A stretch of 64,000 bases of DNA from Hymenobacter terrenus (lineage in GTDB: Bacteria > Bacteroidota > Bacteroidia > Cytophagales > Hymenobacteraceae), in the NCBI RefSeq assembly GCF_000972495.1, contig NZ_LATM01000002.1:372001-436000 (forward strand). Direction: 5' to 3'. Position 1 is the first letter of the stretch; every line of letters starts with the position of its first letter. The notes under the pieces are model-generated. The model was not told where the DNA came from. It made no database searches and worked only from the letters and a program-made list of their open reading frames with translations. Shown piece by piece: positions 43,715-53,604 of the stretch. Position numbers and translations under genes: made by a program.

Positions 43715-45145
43715 ATGAGTCTTCTCCCATCCCGCGTGGTGCCAGCCGATTTATGGGACAGGCTCGTTGCCTTAGACCTTGATGGTGGGGCCACGCTCTC
43801 ATTCTCGAAGCGCCTGGCGCGCGACAACGGCTGGTCGGTAGCTTTTGCCCAGCGAGTGGTGCTTGAATACAAGCGGTTTGTGTTTCTGGCCGCCACCTGT
43901 GGCCATCCCGTCACGCCCTCCGACGAGGTGGACCAAGCCTGGCATCTGCACCTAGTGTACACCCACTCGTACTGGGATGAGCTCTGCGGGCGGGTGCTGG
44001 GCTTCCCGTTGCACCACGGTCCTACTCAGGGTGGAGTAGCTGAGGGCCATAAGTTTCAGGACTGGTACGCCCGCACCCTGCAAGCTTATACGGCGGCGTT
44101 CGGCACGGTTCCGCCGGCCGATATTTGGCCACCAGCAGCCGTACGCTTTGGTGAAGCACCCTATTTCCGGCGGGTCAACCTGCGGCGGCAGTGGCTGCTG
44201 CCCCGGCCCCGCTGGAATCTGCGCCTCGGCTGGCGCAGCTGGCTTGGGCTGGCCGGCGCGTTGGTGCTGGCCAGTTGCACCGCCCGGACGCCTCTGAATC
44301 CTCTCGACTGGTACGGCACCGAGTTTCTCTGGCTATTCTGGGGGCTGTGCTTCACGCTACTGCCGCTGGCTGCCTGGGCGCGCCGCCGTGGCCAGGGTGC
44401 CGCCGATGAGCACCAGGGCCCCCTGCCTGGTACTTACGAACTAGCCCGCCTTGTCGGTCCTGGCCAGCGCTTAGCCCATAGCGCTCTGGCTGCCCTGGTC
44501 TACACCGGCAAGGCCGAGCTGGCACCTGAGCGTCGCATTTGCCGTACTGATGCCGACCCGCCCACCGACCCCTACGAGCGCGCCGTCTGGAACCTGATTA
44601 CTCCGGATGGTGGGTCCAACCTCGATAAAATCAGTGCCCAGGCTGTGGGCGCGAATATTGGGGCTTTGCAGGTACTGGATGCTTCCCTCGAAGCCAAGGG
44701 CCTGCTGCTACCGCCCGCCGAACGACAGCGCCTCGATCGGTATCCGTTCCTGACTACGCTGGCCTTAGGCCTGTTTGGTTTGGCGAAAGTAGCGGTGGGC
44801 ATAGCTCGGGACCGGCCAGTGGGCTTCCTGTTGGCATCGTTGCTGGGGCTGTTTCTGATAGGGGCTTGTTTCAAGGCTACTAGCACATGGGCTACCGGCC
44901 GCGGGGGCCGCTTGCTGCGCCACCTCGTGCCCATCGTGCGACAGCAGCGGAAGACGGAGGCACTTTCCGGTGCCATTGTAGCTCTCTCTGTGGCCTTCTT
45001 CGGGGTGACTGAGTTGAATGCTCTGGGCATGAGTACAATGGCCACCTACCTATCGCCGCCTTCGCAAACTAGCGGCGACGGTAGCTCTGGCTGCGGTAGC
45101 TCTGGTTGCGGTGGTTCTGGTTGTGGAGGCTGCGGTGGCGACTGA
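43715..45145 (+). CDS. TIGR04222-like membrane protein with glycine-rich-domain-like N-terminus and Gly/Cys tail
   Basis: 476 residues from ATG 43715 (MSLLPSRVVPADLWDRLVAL). The N-terminal part has VDQAWHLHLVYTHSYWDELC as in the 'glycine-rich domain-containing protein-like' family. Two hydrophobic stretches near 190 and 230, a TIGR04222 core with ELARLVGPGQRLAHSALAAL, two more hydrophobic segments after 360, and a tail of repeated SSGCGGSGCGGCGG. Function unknown; the tail is typical of TIGR04222 proteins. Confidence 0.82.
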   Translation: MSLLPSRVVPADLWDRLVALDLDGGATLSFSKRLARDNGWSVAFAQRVVLEYKRFVFLAATCGHPVTPSDEVDQAWHLHLVYTHSYWDELCGRVLGFPLHHGPTQGGVAEGHKFQDWYARTLQAYTAAFGTVPPADIWPPAAVRFGEAPYFRRVNLRRQWLLPRPRWNLRLGWRSWLGLAGALVLASCTARTPLNPLDWYGTEFLWLFWGLCFTLLPLAAWARRRGQGAADEHQGPLPGTYELARLVGPGQRLAHSALAALVYTGKAELAPERRICRTDADPPTDPYERAVWNLITPDGGSNLDKISAQAVGANIGALQVLDASLEAKGLLLPPAERQRLDRYPFLTTLALGLFGLAKVAVGIARDRPVGFLLASLLGLFLIGACFKATSTWATGRGGRLLRHLVPIVRQQRKTEALSGAIVALSVAFFGVTELNALGMSTMATYLSPPSQTSGDGSSGCGSSGCGGSGCGGCGGD

Positions 45146-45246
45146 GTACCAAGGCACTATTTAATATAAGCGTTAGGCTGAATCATACCATCCGAATAAC
45201 GCTGCATGCGTAATTTCTGAGTTGGGATGGCGCTGTAAAGACGTGT

Positions 45247-46584
45247 TTATTTGCCTAAAGCCAAGTTCGACGGAGCTCTATCCATCGCTGTTAGAGGGTG
45301 TTTTTTGAGGTAGGCGCGGGCCTCCCGGTAGAGGTCCGATTTATGTTCAGCCTGGTTGACCACCAGTTGGAAATAATTTCGGGCTACTGGAATGTCACGG
45401 GCCGAGGCGGCAATGCGGCCCAGGTTAGCCACCGCGAATAGGTAATAGCCGCCCTCCGTTTGTCCAACCGACTCGGAGAAAACCACGCAGCGGCGGTAGT
45501 AGTCCTGTGCTGCCGTGAAGTTGCGGTATTGGTACTGCTGCATGTAGCCCAGGAAGTAGGCCGCCTGGCGCCCGCTGAATCCTTCGTAGCCCGGCATGCC
45601 TTGGTTGATTTTGGCCAGGATGTCACGGCTGGCCTTTTCGCAGTCAAAAAACTCGCCTTCTGCGAATGAGTTTTGGGCGTAGGCTCGCTCAAAGCAGCTG
45701 TTGTCGGGGAAGTCTTTGGTCAGAGTGCGTGCGGCTGTCAGCGCCGCAGCAGTGTTGCCTTCGCGGGCGCTGCCGAGGATGCGCATGCGGAAAAACCGCG
45801 CTTCCGCTGCCGTATAAAAGCCCTTCTGCGCTACTTGCTCCAGTTGAGCAAGGCCCACGGCCCGGTCGCCCTTTGGAAAAAACCACAGCACCGGGCGCAG
45901 CCAGGGGTATTCTTCAGCAATCCAAACAGAATAGTAGTTGAACAAGCCTTCACCGAACACAAATTCTGGGCTCAAGCCGTTGGCTTCCTTGCTTTTTTGC
46001 AGGTAGGCGAGCGCCCGCTTGCTGCTCAGTGTAGCCTTGCGCCAGTCGTGGCGCTCGGCATGCAGGCGAGCCTTGAACCCATAGGCTGCCGAGAGAAAGA
46101 AAGCTGCTTCGTAATTATGGCCATCGGCCTGGTACTGGGTGTCAGCCTTGGTGATGGCCGTATCCATGTAGGCGAAGAATAACTCGTCGTACTGCTGGTT
46201 ATACGTATTGCTGGGCATGATTTTCCACCAGGTATTCAGCCCCAGAAGGAAGTAAGCCATAGGGTGATTGGGGTACCGCCGCCGCAAGGAGCGAAATTGC
46301 CGTTCCGCCTGATCGAATTTGAAATTGTATAAGTTGTGCACCGCGCCATCCAACTCTAGGCGAATGTCCTGGTTGAGTAGCAGCCACTCTTTCGTGTCGA
46401 CCGCCCCCGGAGCTACCAATACATTATCGAGGGCTATATCTGGCATACTCCGCACAGTATCGGCCATTGGCGCGGGTGCGGGACTTGGCAGGTCCTGAGC
46501 CAGCGTGTCTCCGATTGGGAAGAGTAACAAAATTATAACCCAAGCACAGTGCAATAAACGATGAAAAAAGTAGAAAATATTCAT
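45247..46584 (-). CDS. TPR-like exported protein
   Basis: 445 residues with a signal peptide (WVIILLLFPIGDTLAQ). The remainder is alpha-helical and repeats TPR-like pairs: NFKFDQAERQFRSLRRRYPN, EARFFRMRILGSAREG, FTAAQDYYRRCVVFSES, DIPVARNYFQLVVNQAEH. It likely works as a protein-binding scaffold in the periplasm. No partner gene is adjacent. Confidence 0.82.
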   Translation of the reverse strand: MNIFYFFHRLLHCAWVIILLLFPIGDTLAQDLPSPAPAPMADTVRSMPDIALDNVLVAPGAVDTKEWLLLNQDIRLELDGAVHNLYNFKFDQAERQFRSLRRRYPNHPMAYFLLGLNTWWKIMPSNTYNQQYDELFFAYMDTAITKADTQYQADGHNYEAAFFLSAAYGFKARLHAERHDWRKATLSSKRALAYLQKSKEANGLSPEFVFGEGLFNYYSVWIAEEYPWLRPVLWFFPKGDRAVGLAQLEQVAQKGFYTAAEARFFRMRILGSAREGNTAAALTAARTLTKDFPDNSCFERAYAQNSFAEGEFFDCEKASRDILAKINQGMPGYEGFSGRQAAYFLGYMQQYQYRNFTAAQDYYRRCVVFSESVGQTEGGYYLFAVANLGRIAASARDIPVARNYFQLVVNQAEHKSDLYREARAYLKKHPLTAMDRAPSNLALGK

Positions 46585-47277
46585 GCTGTTTAAAAAATTT
46601 AACTTTAGTAATAAGTATCGAAATCAGATAGAAGAGATAGAACAGCTTAGTTTAAAGAAAATCGCACTCAAACCGCTATATGGGCACGCAAATCTACGCT
46701 ATATTGTGAAGACCACAAATATAACATTTCCTGTCTGATTTGTCAGGTTCAGTTCTAATAGTATTGGTATGCTTGGGGCATGCCTCTACATCAAATTCTA
46801 TTTCTGAGAAAACATCTGCGAACAAGCTCCCCTCTTGAACAGTTAGCTCTTCCTGCCCTCAGAACTGGGCCATCTCACGAAGTGGTAGCCGTGGAAAAGT
46901 GTGATACTTCACTAGTTTATACTCAAAACTGGGTTTCGTGCCGGAATCTTCGGATTACTGGGGCGTTTAGTCTTCTGTAGAAGTAGAGCAGCCGCTTAGA
47001 CACCGCAAGCCGTAAGATTGCCTTAGAACAACCTTGCTCAAAATCTAAGCTCTATCGCCCCGAGAGCATGTAAGAGACACTAGTGGCCTATTTAGCAGAC
47101 TGAATAAGGAGCGATAACCTATACTGCTAGAAATCTCAGCAGGCATCTGTATTCCAATGGAGGGGCTTATGTGGTAGTTTATTTATATGAATAATAATAG
47201 TTAAAATTGTGTTTAACGACTTTTTATTGTCAAAAACTTAGTGGAATTTTGAAATTAAACTTTCCACTAACTTCCAG
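46585..47277. other. Gene-free AT-rich interval
   Basis: 693 bases between the TPR gene and the small gene at 47278. A 66-codon frame at 46780-46980 has no features of a real protein. I see no RNA gene, repeat or strong promoter. Confidence 0.5.
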
Positions 47278-47469
47278 ATGATAGACGAACCTTCACTACT
47301 GAATACCGAACAGGGCCGCCGTCGCATACTCGATGTCATCCTGAATATTACCAAGGGCACGGCTTTAGAGCCCCAACTATACGAACAGGTACTGCTGGAC
47401 CAGTTTGTGCGCGGCGAACTAACGGATGAGCACGTGTTGATTCTTCTAAGGGCCGTAAAGTTTCACTAA
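47278..47469 (+). CDS. Small VbhA-motif protein
   Basis: 63 residues. ITKGTALEPQLYEQVLLDQF followed by VRGELTDEHVLILL is plainly related to the gene at 24954 and shares the V-x-GEL motif with 17811 and 12960. Function unknown. It stands alone in a gene-poor stretch. Confidence 0.68.
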   Translation: MIDEPSLLNTEQGRRRILDVILNITKGTALEPQLYEQVLLDQFVRGELTDEHVLILLRAVKFH

Positions 47470-47649
47470 GAAACGGCTTATATAGACGCTTATAAGCCAA
47501 ACTTAGAGCGGTATCAGAGCGGTGTATGGCTAAGCCGCAGGGCGGCGAATTTTGCAGTTCGCGTCCTCGCGCTGCTCGACTCGTTCAGCTATTGTTTGGG
47601 GACGTGAATTGCAAAGCTCACGCTAGGGTACACTAATCCCAAAGTGGCT

Positions 47650-48192
47650 CTAAACAGCACTTAACTCAAAGGTTGCGCGAGCCTGCCACTGGTGACCATC
47701 GTGGCGGAAAAGCGTGAAGTTGCGCACCAGGAAAGATGCCTCGTATGGCCGGGCCGCGAAGAGTTGGCGTAATGCCGGCACCTGAGCAGGTGGCAGGTCG
47801 CGGGTGGCCATGGTGAGGTGCGGGGTGAACGGGCGGCTTTCGACTGGCACCAATGATAAATGCGCAACACACCAAGCCATAAGCGCCGCCTGAAAGACTT
47901 GCAGAGCCGCGTGCTCGCTCACGTGTATGAAGAGTGTTCTATCGCCAAACCAGGCAAAGCCCTCTAAGCCGACTCTAAAGCGTGGCTGGGTTGCGGCGAA
48001 GGCGGCGAGCGCGGTGGTGCAGGCGGCTTCAAACTCGTCGGTCTGCCGCTGCGGGGGCAGGAGGGTGATATGCGGGGGCAGCCGCACGGCATTGCGGCTG
48101 CCCGTGAGCTGGTGCACTTCCTGTTTCAGAGCCCAGGTTTGTGAAAACACGGGCTCCGGGGGTAGCAGCGCTATCAAGTAGAGCGTCGTCAT
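47650..48192 (-). CDS. 2'-5' RNA ligase / 2H phosphoesterase family protein
   Basis: 180 residues. The two HxT motifs of the 2H superfamily are seen as LPPHITLLPP and FTPHLTMAT. Members (LigT/ThpR, cyclic phosphodiesterases) act on 2',3'-cyclic phosphates or 2'-5' linkages in RNA or nucleotides. Physiological role unknown. It is the last gene before the exopolysaccharide cluster and is not part of it. Confidence 0.9.
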   Translation of the reverse strand: MTTLYLIALLPPEPVFSQTWALKQEVHQLTGSRNAVRLPPHITLLPPQRQTDEFEAACTTALAAFAATQPRFRVGLEGFAWFGDRTLFIHVSEHAALQVFQAALMAWCVAHLSLVPVESRPFTPHLTMATRDLPPAQVPALRQLFAARPYEASFLVRNFTLFRHDGHQWQARATFELSAV

Positions 48193-48405
48193 AAGTTACA
48201 GGGATAAATGTAGCCCCGCCTTCTACGAAAATTGGTGGTGAGAAGCCCGTGAGCGGAAAGTAGACCCGGCCCTACTACCACGGAGACGGAGTGTGAAGTA
48301 TTGATCCAAAATTTTCTGTTAATCAAGTGATTATACTTCGTGAATATCGGCTCTTTAGGTACGCCCTCGCTAGGATACTAGGATGTGATAGTCAGGGTCT
48401 ATTTC

Positions 48406-49809
48406 CTATTCTTGTATGCGGGAGTAAAAGTCCGGTTGAGTTCCTATAGCAGTGCTGGACTTGAGAGAATCCTTGCCGAAAAATACCCTAACCAAGGTCC
48501 GTAGCTCCTCAAAGCCAGTGCTCAAAATATCTTTAATGGAGAGAGGTAGGAATTTTCTGAGTTGGAAATAGCCGAAAACGAAGCCCGTGATGGCCGTCGG
48601 CAGGCTGGCTACGGCCACGCCATAAATGCTGTGGAACAGTAAAATAGCTGTCACGTCACCCACTACGTTCACCGTCAGCATCAGAAATACCTTGAACAGG
48701 TTTAGCCGGGGCTGATTCACTACATCGAGCGTGACGCCCACAAACCGGTCGATGGGATATAGAATAGCGATGGCCATGCTGATGCGCAGCAGGTTGGCTG
48801 CTTCGGTGCCCCGGTACTTGGCGCCGCCGATGAGGTATACGGGTATGTCGGCTAGGATGATAGTACCTAGAATAACCGGCACGAAAATCCATGTGAGCAT
48901 GCCGGCGTGTTTGCGCAGCAAGCGGGCTACTTCGGGCAGTCGCTTCTGGTTGAAGGCCGCCGAGAGCGTGGGAATAGCCGTGGCCATGAAGCTGCGCAAT
49001 GGAATATCAATAAGCTCCATGAAGCGGCTGGCCAGGTTGTACACCGCCACCGGAGCCGGGCCCAGTAGGAAGTTGATGAGAAACGTATCGGAGCTGCGGA
49101 GCAGGCTCGACCCCACGTAGCTGCCCACACTGTATTTGCCAAAGTGGGCGAGCTCCCGAATGCAGGCGCTGGTGCGGTATGCCAGGCTGCTGGGTCGTGC
49201 CCAGCCCAGCGCCAGCGTCAGCAGGCTGGTAATGGCCGAGGCCAGCAAGTAGCAGTACATCACCCTTTCTAGACTGGCGGTGCCGGTAGCCATCAGCCCA
49301 ATAATGCCAAGCACAAACAGGCCCTGCGATAGCAGCCGGATGTACAGGATGCGGTCGAACCGCATTTCGGCCTGTAGCACGCACGCCGCCATAAAGTAGG
49401 GCAGCGTAGCCACTAGCACTACCCCAAACCAGCGCGTCAGGAGCATAGCCCCCCCGTCAGGGGTGTAGTTCAGTGTTATCCAGCTGCCCAGACTAAGAAG
49501 TCCTAGTGCCCCCGTAATGGCCAGGGCAATGGCCCAAGCTGACCCAATCACCTCGGTGGCCCGCTGAACCGTAGCCCCGGAACATGCCCGAATGAAGGCG
49601 GTGGTGAGAAAGCCTGCCCGGAACGAATCGGCTAGGCCGATGGTAGTATTGAAAATAACCCACATGCCAATATCCTGCACCGGTAGTGCCCGAAAAAGCA
49701 GCGAAACCGACACGATGCTCATCGCCGATACGGTCAGGTTACCAGCCAGCGAAAGAAACTGATTGCTCCTGAGGTAGGGGTACAGTTTCGTGAAAAATAG
49801 CTTTTTCAT
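48406..49809 (-). CDS. Wzx-like polysaccharide flippase
   Basis: 467 residues with about twelve to fourteen hydrophobic helices; begins MKKLFFTKLYPYLRSNQFLS and includes FRAGFLTTAFIRA and SSLLRSSDTFLINFLLGPAP, typical of the MATE/MVF-type flippases. It would move undecaprenyl-linked repeat units across the inner membrane. Last gene of the cluster on the minus strand. Confidence 0.88.
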   Translation of the reverse strand: MKKLFFTKLYPYLRSNQFLSLAGNLTVSAMSIVSVSLLFRALPVQDIGMWVIFNTTIGLADSFRAGFLTTAFIRACSGATVQRATEVIGSAWAIALAITGALGLLSLGSWITLNYTPDGGAMLLTRWFGVVLVATLPYFMAACVLQAEMRFDRILYIRLLSQGLFVLGIIGLMATGTASLERVMYCYLLASAITSLLTLALGWARPSSLAYRTSACIRELAHFGKYSVGSYVGSSLLRSSDTFLINFLLGPAPVAVYNLASRFMELIDIPLRSFMATAIPTLSAAFNQKRLPEVARLLRKHAGMLTWIFVPVILGTIILADIPVYLIGGAKYRGTEAANLLRISMAIAILYPIDRFVGVTLDVVNQPRLNLFKVFLMLTVNVVGDVTAILLFHSIYGVAVASLPTAITGFVFGYFQLRKFLPLSIKDILSTGFEELRTLVRVFFGKDSLKSSTAIGTQPDFYSRIQE

Positions 49810-49877
49810 GCAGCGGGCGTGAGCATGTGAGGTAGTAGGAATGGGTAGAATATGAGTAGTTTCAGGGGTGGGCAGGG

Positions 49878-51038
49878 TCAGGGAGCAGTAGCCCGCTGGG
49901 CCTTATCCCAGGCTGCGGGCTGGGCGTTGCGCAAAAACCGCCCGGCTCCCCGAAAAACTGCTAGGTTCATCATCGTGAAGTAGAGCGGCACCAGCAGCGG
50001 CCCGGCGGCCTGGCCCTGCGCCGCCCGCTGCCAGCCCAGGGCGGCGGCGCCATAAAACAACACCTGCGCGGCCAGCAGCAGGGTATAAATCCCCCCGTAG
50101 CTAAGGGCCAGCACGGCGTTGAGCGGAAGCAGAAGCAGAAGTAGGGCCGGGGTCAGGCTCCATCGCAGTACCCGGTGCGAGAAGTACAGAAACGCGACCA
50201 CCGGCTGGCGGAAGGGGTTGAGCAGTGGCAGCAGCCGGGCCATGGCTTGCCAGCCACCGGCGCAAATACGAACCTTGCGCTTCATCTCCTCCTTCAGTGA
50301 AAAGGACGGCGGCTCCATCGCATAGGCTTCGGGCTCGTAGATGACCTGATAGCCCGCGTCGACAATGCGCATCGACTGCACGAAGTCATCCAGAATGGTG
50401 TCGGCCTCCAAGGGCTTGAATAGGTCGGTGCGGAAGGAGACCAGCTCCCCGGCTGCGCCCATCAGGCTGTAGATGTCGGAGTCGCAGCGCTTCAGAAACG
50501 ACTCATATTTCCAGTACATGCCCTCGCCGGCGCCGGAGGTGCTGCCGTCGCTGAGCACCCGCTTTTCGCCCGATACCGCTCCCACCCGCGGGTTGGCATA
50601 GTGGCGCACCATCTGGCGCACGGCCTCGCGGTTGAGCATGGTGTTGCAATCAGTGAAGATAACGTAGGGCGTGGTCACGTATCGGATGGCCCGGTTTTCG
50701 GCCATCGACTTGCCGGCCCGTTCGGGTGTGTGCAGGTGCTGCACGTCGGGGTAAGCGGCCAGCACTTGGTCCGAGTGGTCGGTCGAACCGTCGGTGATGA
50801 ACATCAGGCGCAACTTCCTGGCCGGGTAATCCAGGGTCCGGCAATTGTCGACCTTGGCCGCCAGAATGTCGGCTTCGTTGTAGGCTGGAACTACCAGCGT
50901 CACCTCGGGCTCGAAAGCAGCAGACGACGGCGGCGAGGCCCGCCGAACCAGCCGGGCCCATACTCCCACTACGAGCGCATAGCCCACGTAGGTATAAAGC
51001 ACCACGGCCAGCGACGACCAGAATAAGGACAATATCAT
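49878..51038 (-). CDS. Family 2 glycosyltransferase, membrane-bound
   Basis: 386 residues. GT-A fold with VTLVVPAYNEADILAAKVDN, metal-binding/DxD-like ITDGSTD and FTDCNTML, and acceptor site region DDFVQSMRI. One N-terminal hydrophobic helix and several at the C-terminal end (LTPALLLLLLPLNAVLAL). Adds a sugar to the growing lipid-linked unit at the inner membrane. Confidence 0.9.
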   Translation of the reverse strand: MILSLFWSSLAVVLYTYVGYALVVGVWARLVRRASPPSSAAFEPEVTLVVPAYNEADILAAKVDNCRTLDYPARKLRLMFITDGSTDHSDQVLAAYPDVQHLHTPERAGKSMAENRAIRYVTTPYVIFTDCNTMLNREAVRQMVRHYANPRVGAVSGEKRVLSDGSTSGAGEGMYWKYESFLKRCDSDIYSLMGAAGELVSFRTDLFKPLEADTILDDFVQSMRIVDAGYQVIYEPEAYAMEPPSFSLKEEMKRKVRICAGGWQAMARLLPLLNPFRQPVVAFLYFSHRVLRWSLTPALLLLLLPLNAVLALSYGGIYTLLLAAQVLFYGAAALGWQRAAQGQAAGPLLVPLYFTMMNLAVFRGAGRFLRNAQPAAWDKAQRATAP

Positions 51039-51125
51039 AGGAGAAAAGTTAAAACATGGTGAAACAACTCATTGCAAGGCAATGAATTTGGTGCTGTAAA
51101 GTAGGGAAGGATTTTGTGAAGTGGC

Positions 51126-51743
51126 CTAGCGGATTCGCTCCCACTGCTCCGTTTCGGGGCGGTATTGCTTCAGCGGCCGGGCCGGATTGCCACCCACAAT
51201 GGTGTAGGCAGGCACGTCTTTGGTGACGACGCTGCCGCCCGCTACCACGGCGTGCCGACCGATGCGGACGCCGGCCGTAATGACAGAATTGGCCCCAATC
51301 CAGACCTCGTCCTCAACCACGATTTCGGCCGTCGAACAGGGTTGGTCTTTGATGGGCCGTTGCACATCCACGTAGCCGTGATTGAGGCCGGAAAATACCA
51401 CATTCTGGGCGATAATAACGTCGTTACCAATGCGTAAGGGGCCAATAAGCACATTGCCCAGGCCCACCAGCGTGCGGTCGCCGATGAAAACGCCGCCCAT
51501 GCCATTATTAACGGTTGCGAAATCTTCAATAATGGACTCTGCCCCGAGCACGAAAGGGTTAAAGGGTACCACATCGAGGCGTGTGCGCCAGCGCACCAGC
51601 GACCGCCGTCCGCGCCGGTGCAGAAATGGATTGACCAGCCAACGGACCCAGAGCCGGGGTCGGGCCTCGCGGGGCACCAGTATTAGCCCCAAAGCCAGCT
51701 GTTTCAGCCGTGGATTGTTCTTGATTTTATCGGCTAACGCCAT
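51126..51743 (-). CDS. Hexapeptide-repeat acyltransferase
   Basis: 205 residues from the ATG at 51743 (MALADKIKNNPRLKQLALG). Left-handed beta-helix repeats such as GVFIGDRTLVGLGNVLIG, IGNDVIIAQNVVFSG, VWIGANSVITAGVRIG and a catalytic His in GLNHGYVD. O-acetylates sugars of the polysaccharide, probably. Confidence 0.9.
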   Translation of the reverse strand: MALADKIKNNPRLKQLALGLILVPREARPRLWVRWLVNPFLHRRGRRSLVRWRTRLDVVPFNPFVLGAESIIEDFATVNNGMGGVFIGDRTLVGLGNVLIGPLRIGNDVIIAQNVVFSGLNHGYVDVQRPIKDQPCSTAEIVVEDEVWIGANSVITAGVRIGRHAVVAGGSVVTKDVPAYTIVGGNPARPLKQYRPETEQWERIR

Positions 51744-51808
51744 AAGAGAAGGTTGGTAGCTTGCGGAAAGGAAAAGGCAAGACAAATTTGGTAGGAGTAC
51801 AGCTCCGA

Positions 51809-53020
51809 CTAGCGGGTCAGCGGAGGCCGGGCCACATTGGTTAGCTGCTCGTAGAAACTAATAAACAGCTTGGCCACTTTTTCCCAGCTAAACTGCCCGG
51901 CGAATTTTATTCGCTCCTGCGTCCGTTGCGGCGTGTCTTCAGCCAGAGCCCTTTCAATTTGAGTTAAATACTCCTCCACGTTGGAGGCCAGGTAGGTATG
52001 CTCGCTGAAAACCTCTATCATGGTATTGGTCGCCGTCGCCACGACCGGCTTGCCCATGGCCAGGTACTCCAGAATCTTGAGTGGGAAATTACTACGGGTA
52101 ATATCGTTGAGCACCTGAGGGTTGAGGCAAACGTCGAAATGCCGTAGGTAGGCTGGTACGTCGCGCGTGTGCTTGCGCCCCAGAAAAAACACGTTGGGGA
52201 GAGTATGTAGGGCGCTGCTGGCAAACGCCTGGTCTTCCCAGCCTAGCAGCACAAAGTTCCAGGCTGGGCGGGCGCGCGCTAGTTCCGTTAGCAGGTTCAA
52301 ATCCAGACGCTCGGTAATCAGGGCACCCACATAGCCGATGCGCAGGCCGGAAATGGCGGCCAAATCGTCGGGAATGGGCGTGTCCAGGCCTTCGTCGAAC
52401 TGGGCCGCATCGAAGCCGTTGCCAATATAAAAGCTGTTGGGGTTGTATTGCTGGGCGCGGGCCGTGAAGTCAAGCGAGTTACAAAAAACAGCGTCGGACT
52501 TGCGCATCAACGCCGGTTCCAGTTTTTCGCCGTGCCGCCGCCAGTAGGGCATGCCCAGCGTATAATCCCTGTCGAGGTAGAATGCTTTGCGGGGCTGCAA
52601 CAGTTCTTTCAAGTAGAACCCCCGAAAAATGTCTTTGTCGTTGACTAGGACAAACTCGTCGAAATTCAACTCCTTCAGCGCCGGTTTAATGTCCTCAGCC
52701 AGCCGGTTATTATTGAGCCGGATCAGCCAGGAAAACAAAGGAGTGGAAGGAACCCAGTTGAAAGAGTCGAGCAGCCGGGTGGGATGCAGCACCCACAAGT
52801 GAGGCGCGAGCTGCTGCACCGGCGCGGCTTTGGTTTTGATAGCCTTCACGTGCGCGGCCACCACAGGGTCCTGCGGCGGAAACAGAAAGTCCTTGCGGTC
52901 AATTGGAGAATTAACGAAGAGGACGTTGTGCTTCTGTCGGGCCAACTCCCGGGCCAGACTCGTGGAAGTCGACTCCCGGTTGGTATTGATACGCTGTAGG
53001 CTGACAAAGACAAAATTCAT
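51809..53020 (-). CDS. Family 4-like glycosyltransferase
   Basis: 403 residues. Starts MNFVFVSLQRINTNRESTST; the nucleotide-sugar binding C-terminal half has NFPLKILEYLAMGKPVVATA, the GT4 E-x7-E region in altered form, and RIGYVGALITERLDLNLL earlier. Specificity unknown. Confidence 0.88.
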   Translation of the reverse strand: MNFVFVSLQRINTNRESTSTSLARELARQKHNVLFVNSPIDRKDFLFPPQDPVVAAHVKAIKTKAAPVQQLAPHLWVLHPTRLLDSFNWVPSTPLFSWLIRLNNNRLAEDIKPALKELNFDEFVLVNDKDIFRGFYLKELLQPRKAFYLDRDYTLGMPYWRRHGEKLEPALMRKSDAVFCNSLDFTARAQQYNPNSFYIGNGFDAAQFDEGLDTPIPDDLAAISGLRIGYVGALITERLDLNLLTELARARPAWNFVLLGWEDQAFASSALHTLPNVFFLGRKHTRDVPAYLRHFDVCLNPQVLNDITRSNFPLKILEYLAMGKPVVATATNTMIEVFSEHTYLASNVEEYLTQIERALAEDTPQRTQERIKFAGQFSWEKVAKLFISFYEQLTNVARPPLTR

Positions 53021-53604
53021 ATTCCAAAAAGCTGATGCTTATAGGGCAAGCAAAGAGAGGCTTAGAGCAGTTCTAAGTTGTACACAGGACCGCAGTCTGG
53101 TAACCTCACGTCACCCCTCCTGAGCAGGCTTCTCTCCAATAGAGAAGGGAGCCTGGTGGACTGTATATCACCTTAAGAACCGCTTTAAGTAGCAAAAGTA
53201 AGCTTAGCTGGAGGAAGCTGTTACCTGAAGGGGAGCCCGCTCACAGATTTTCTCATTTACTGGATAGCTTGGCGGTGTTCAGAGTACGTTTTTCTCGCGT
53301 TAGCAGACGCATTTATCGGACTTTTCTATAGTAGATTTGCTGGTTATAAGGCGCATAATCAAATTGTTATGCTTTGTTAGCGTTAAAGCACCTTTCGCGT
53401 TATCTGTTGGTCAAGCGACTCAACTTCCCAGGTATTATTTCAATGTTAAAGGGCTATTGCGCGGCTATCGGGCCGCTGCCCCAGCGAGCCAGGCCGCGCC
53501 GCTACCAGTTACTGTGGTTGGTGCGCCGCATGCCGAAAGTGTCGGATGGAGGCGAAAAACTGATTAGGAAAATCGGTTCGATTGAAACAGCTAATGCCCA
53601 CTAC
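53021..53604. other. Gene-free interval within the polysaccharide cluster
   Basis: 584 bases. Frames exist (for example 53374-53751) but they overlap the next real gene antisense and show no domain. A small inverted repeat CTTCTCT-N5-AGAGAAG lies near 53132. It could hold an internal promoter. Confidence 0.5.

Noticed and set aside
46780..46980. 66-codon frame in the interval after the TPR gene
   Set aside because: No domain, no upstream signal and atypical residue composition; kept as non-coding.
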